Source: an uncultured Alphaproteobacteria bacterium
GTDB lineage: Bacteria > Pseudomonadota > Alphaproteobacteria > Minwuiales > Minwuiaceae
DNA length: 9,011 nt
Assembly (NCBI GenBank): GCA_913064755.1
Contig: CAJYBQ010000093.1
Location: 1-9,011, forward strand
Reading direction: 5' to 3'
Shown: positions 6,137 through 9,011 of the stretch, piece by piece
Layout of the letters: every line of letters begins with the position of its first letter
Position numbering within the stretch: position 1 is the first letter of the stretch
The notes under the pieces: generated by a model
What the model was told of the DNA's origin: nothing
Seen by the model: only the letters and a program-made list of their open reading frames with translations
The model's database searches: none
Translations under genes and position numbers: made by a program

Positions 6137-9011
6137 TCAGTCGGCGTCGACAATCCGCCCGTATACGTCCGAAATCAGCGATTGGGCTTCAACCAGTCTC
6201 TGGCGCACGCCGTCGAAGCTGTCCGTCCCTGCCAGCCGGGCGGCGAGGGCGCGGAAGTCCGGCGAGGCGGCTTCCTCGGTGAATTTTCCGTTGAAACAGA
6301 GGCGCAACAGCGACTGGATGCCCTGCAGGGTTTCATGCGCGCGGATCAGCGCACCCAGGTCCACATCGGGCAGCAAACCCGCGTGGCCAAGCCGCTGCAG
6401 GGCCGTGGCGACATTGCCGCTGATGATCGACGGGTCCGCATGGGCGTTGGCCAGGATGAGGTACTGCACCAGGAATTCCAGGTCGACCAGGCCGCCACGG
6501 ACCTGTTTCACCGACCAGATGTTGTCCGTGCCATGGTGTGCCCTGATCCTGCTGCGCATGTCACGCACCCGGTCGCGCAGGTCCGGCGCATCATGCTGGC
6601 GGCAGATGGCCTGCTGCAGCACCTGGTTCACGGACTGCATCAGGTCGTCCGGCCCGGCAATGGTGCGGGCGCGGGTAGCCGCCATGATTTCCCACGTCCA
6701 GGCATCCTGGCGCATGTAGTCGGCATAGGCGGACAGCGGCACCGCCACGGCCCCCGAATTGCCGGATGGCCGCAGGCGCATGTCGACCTCGTACAGCAAC
6801 CCCTCGGCAGTCAGGGTCGTGATGGCAGAGATATAGCGCTGGCTGACCCGTGTGAAATAGGGGCCGATTGCCAGCGGCGCACGCCCGTCGGATGCATCGA
6901 TGGCGTGGCGGTCATCATAGACGAACACCAGGTCGAGGTCCGATCCAAACGCCAGTTCCTGCCCCCCCAGCTTGCCCATGGCGATCACCACCATGCCGGC
7001 CGGATCGACGGTTCCGTGGCGTTGCGAAACCTGCCGGACCACACGCGGCAACATGGCCGACAGCACCGTGTCCGCCGTCAGGCTGAGCGCCCGGCCGGTC
7101 TGATGCGCACCCGCGCGCCCTTCCAGCATCTCCACCCCGATGCGGAACTTGCGGTCGTTGGCGAAACGGCGAACGGCGTTCAGTTCCTCCTCGTAATCCT
7201 CGGCGACGGAAAGTTCGATTTCCACCCGTTCCCGGGCCGCCTCGACGTCTTCCAGGTCATCCTCGCCCGGCTCCAGCAGGCAATCGAGCAGGTGCACCTT
7301 GCGGCTGAGTGTCTCCGCCAGTCCCGGTGCGGTGCCCATGATCCGGGCAAGCAGGCGCAGCAGACCCGGATTGGCATGCAGCAGCGCCATGAACTGTATC
7401 CCTGCGGGCAACTGCTTCAGGAAACTGTCGAACCGCCGCCATGCCGCGTCCGGGTTGGCCGTGTCCGCCACAGCCTTCAGCAGGGCCGGTACCAGGTCGT
7501 TCATCAACTGTCGGGCGCGGGTGGTGCGCGTGGCGCGATACCGGCCCGCATGCCAGGTCTTGACCGTGTCGATGATGCCTTCGGGCGACTGGAAACCCAT
7601 TTCGGCAAGGGTCTCCACGGTGCCGGGGTCCGGGTCGGTGCCGGTGAAGACCAGGTTGCCCCGATCGGTTGCCAGGCTCGGTGCCTCCGCGAACAGGTCG
7701 GCGTAGTGGTCATGCACGATGGTCAGCTGCCTGGTCAGTGCTTCCGCGAATGGCGGCAGGCCGTCAAAGCCGGAGAACCGTGCCAGCCGTGCCAGCCCTT
7801 CCTCGGTGCTGGGCAGTTTCTGGGTCTGGGCATCGTCGATCATCTGCAGGCGATGTTCGATACGCCGCAGGAACCGGTAGGCGAAGACCATGTCTTCGGT
7901 GATCGCCGCGTCCAGCCGTTCCGTTTCGGTCAGGCGATGCAGCGCCTCCAGGGTCCGACGTGTCCGCAGCCGCGGGTCGCGTCCGCCGGAGATCAGTTGC
8001 TGGGTCTGGGCAAAGAACTCGATCTCCCGGATGCCGCCCCGTCCGACCTTGATGTCATGGCCGGAGACCGTGATGCGGTCATGCCCCTTGTGGGCGTGAA
8101 TCTGGCGCTTGATCGACTGGATGTCGGCAATCGCCTCGTAATCCAGGTTGCGCCGCCAGATGAAGGCATCGATCTCGTTCAGGAAGCGCTCGCCGGCTTC
8201 CAGGTCACCGGCGGCGATGCGGGCCTTGATCATGGCCGCCCGTTCCCAGTTCTGTGCCAGGTTCTCGTAATAGAGCAGCGCCGCCTCCGCCGACAGGGCG
8301 ATGGGCGATGCCGACGGGTCCGGCCGCAGGCGCAGGTCGGTGCGGAAGACATAGCCGTCCGCCGTGCGGTCCTGCATCAGTTGCACCAGGGCGCGAATCA
8401 TCTTCGGGAACAGTTCCCGGTCCGAGAAGCCATCCGGCTGCGCCACCGTCTGTTCGTCGAACAGGACGATCAGGTCGATGTCGCTGGAATAATTCAGCTC
8501 GCCCGCACCCATCTTGCCCATCGCGATCACGAACAGGCCCATGCCGCGGGTGGGGCAGGCCGGGTCCGCCAGCGTGACCTGACCCTTCGCCGCGGCCTGT
8601 GCGAACAGGAATTTCAGCGCGCTTTCGACCGCGCTGTCGGCAAAGTCGCTAAGCGCCTGCGTCACCTGTTCCACCTGCCAGGCACCGCCGGTATCCCCCA
8701 GGGCGATCAGCAGGGCGATACGCCGCTTGATCTTGCGCAAGGCGGCGGCCATCTGTGTCTTGGATGATGCGTCCGACCAGCAGGTCAGAAGGCGGCGCAT
8801 TTCCGCGTCGACCAGTGTTTCCAGGCTGTCATGCGTCAGGGCCGTCACGAGATCGGTCTCGCGCATGATCAGTGCGGTCAGATAGGGACTGTTGCCGAAG
8901 ATGCCGTCAAGCAGAGGACCCATCGCCGGGTGGTCGAGCGCGCGGCCAATGTCGTCGGGCGCAGTCTCGGCATTGCCTGACCGGGGCGAGAGCAGTCTCT
9001 CGCGTGCACGG
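6137..9011 (-). CDS. glnE: Bifunctional glutamine synthetase adenylyltransferase/adenylyl-removing enzyme (5' end outside window)
   Basis: GlnE attaches AMP to, and removes it from, a tyrosine of glutamine synthetase under control of PII and glutamine, matching ammonia assimilation to nitrogen supply. Numbering from the first ATG in the window (8923), the N-terminal adenylyl-removing nucleotidyltransferase shows GELNYSSDIDL with D148 and D150. It is followed by the KVGRGGIREIEF helical block near 290-305. The C-terminal adenylyltransferase shows QELAFGSDLDL with D662 and D664, followed by VRGGLVDLEF near 810-820. Both active sites look intact. ATG 8923 is not the true start: the frame stays open for 29 more codons to the edge and reads as GlnE-like sequence (GRALDHPAMGPLLDGIFGNS), so the gene is cut by the window. 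The 928 residues visible from that ATG already approach full family length (about 950-1000). It is the first of three closely spaced genes with bcp and DUF455. Confidence 0.97.
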   Translation of the reverse strand, partial: RARERLLSPRSGNAETAPDDIGRALDHPAMGPLLDGIFGNSPYLTALIMRETDLVTALTHDSLETLVDAEMRRLLTCWSDASSKTQMAAALRKIKRRIALLIALGDTGGAWQVEQVTQALSDFADSAVESALKFLFAQAAAKGQVTLADPACPTRGMGLFVIAMGKMGAGELNYSSDIDLIVLFDEQTVAQPDGFSDRELFPKMIRALVQLMQDRTADGYVFRTDLRLRPDPSASPIALSAEAALLYYENLAQNWERAAMIKARIAAGDLEAGERFLNEIDAFIWRRNLDYEAIADIQSIKRQIHAHKGHDRITVSGHDIKVGRGGIREIEFFAQTQQLISGGRDPRLRTRRTLEALHRLTETERLDAAITEDMVFAYRFLRRIEHRLQMIDDAQTQKLPSTEEGLARLARFSGFDGLPPFAEALTRQLTIVHDHYADLFAEAPSLATDRGNLVFTGTDPDPGTVETLAEMGFQSPEGIIDTVKTWHAGRYRATRTTRARQLMNDLVPALLKAVADTANPDAAWRRFDSFLKQLPAGIQFMALLHANPGLLRLLARIMGTAPGLAETLSRKVHLLDCLLEPGEDDLEDVEAARERVEIELSVAEDYEEELNAVRRFANDRKFRIGVEMLEGRAGAHQTGRALSLTADTVLSAMLPRVVRQVSQRHGTVDPAGMVVIAMGKLGGQELAFGSDLDLVFVYDDRHAIDASDGRAPLAIGPYFTRVSQRYISAITTLTAEGLLYEVDMRLRPSGNSGAVAVPLSAYADYMRQDAWTWEIMAATRARTIAGPDDLMQSVNQVLQQAICRQHDAPDLRDRVRDMRSRIRAHHGTDNIWSVKQVRGGLVDLEFLVQYLILANAHADPSIISGNVATALQRLGHAGLLPDVDLGALIRAHETLQGIQSLLRLCFNGKFTEEAASPDFRALAARLAGTDSFDGVRQRLVEAQSLISDVYGRIVDAD

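Noticed and set aside
7778..7797. Short tandem repeat CGTGCCAGC inside glnE
   Set aside because: It encodes the Leu-Ala-Arg-Leu-Ala-Arg stretch of a helix and is explained by coding sequence.
5648..8767. A 1039-codon plus-strand open frame antisense to glnE and bcp
   Set aside because: It is the longest unbroken frame in the window, but its product is rich in His, Arg, Gln and Val with no domain pattern, as expected when a GC-rich gene is read on the opposite strand. glnE and bcp have intact family motifs across the same bases.

Overview
The window is a GC-rich, densely coding stretch of a bacterial chromosome, most likely from an alphaproteobacterium and plausibly the Rhodospirillales. That placement rests on the shape of the proteins (the GlnE, Bcp, DUF455, M23 peptidase and bactofilin set), high GC with strong third-position bias, and my memory of similar gene order in that group. 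No database search was run.

Layout. Seven genes fill nearly the whole window. One runs on the plus strand at the left: an EthA-like flavin monooxygenase with a Baeyer-Villiger signature (73-1575). The other six all run leftward on the minus strand. Read in transcription order from the right edge they are glnE (its 5' end lies beyond the window, 9011-6137), a bcp-type peroxiredoxin (6082-5612), a DUF455 ferritin-like protein (5583-4768), a membrane-anchored M23 endopeptidase with a long coiled coil (4619-2997), a bactofilin (3028-2549) and panC (2516-1656). The monooxygenase and panC converge on an 80-base gap holding possible hairpins.

The minus-strand genes look like two transcription groups. 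glnE, bcp and DUF455 are separated by gaps of 54 and 28 bases. A 148-base gap with a plausible sigma70-type promoter then precedes M23, bactofilin and panC, where the first two overlap by 32 bases and panC follows after 32 bases. The M23-bactofilin pair is a recognisable cell-shape module: a cytoplasmic bactofilin scaffold paired with a membrane-anchored periplasmic peptidoglycan hydrolase. GlnE controls glutamine synthetase by adenylylation and deadenylylation, Bcp removes peroxides, the DUF455 protein has no established function, and PanC makes pantothenate for coenzyme A.

No RNA gene, mobile element, CRISPR array or phage signature is visible. I see no wholly new system. The points most worth a second look are the M23-bactofilin coupling and its short cytoplasmic tail, the intact metal-ligand pattern of the DUF455 protein, and the unusual 5' end of the monooxygenase gene.
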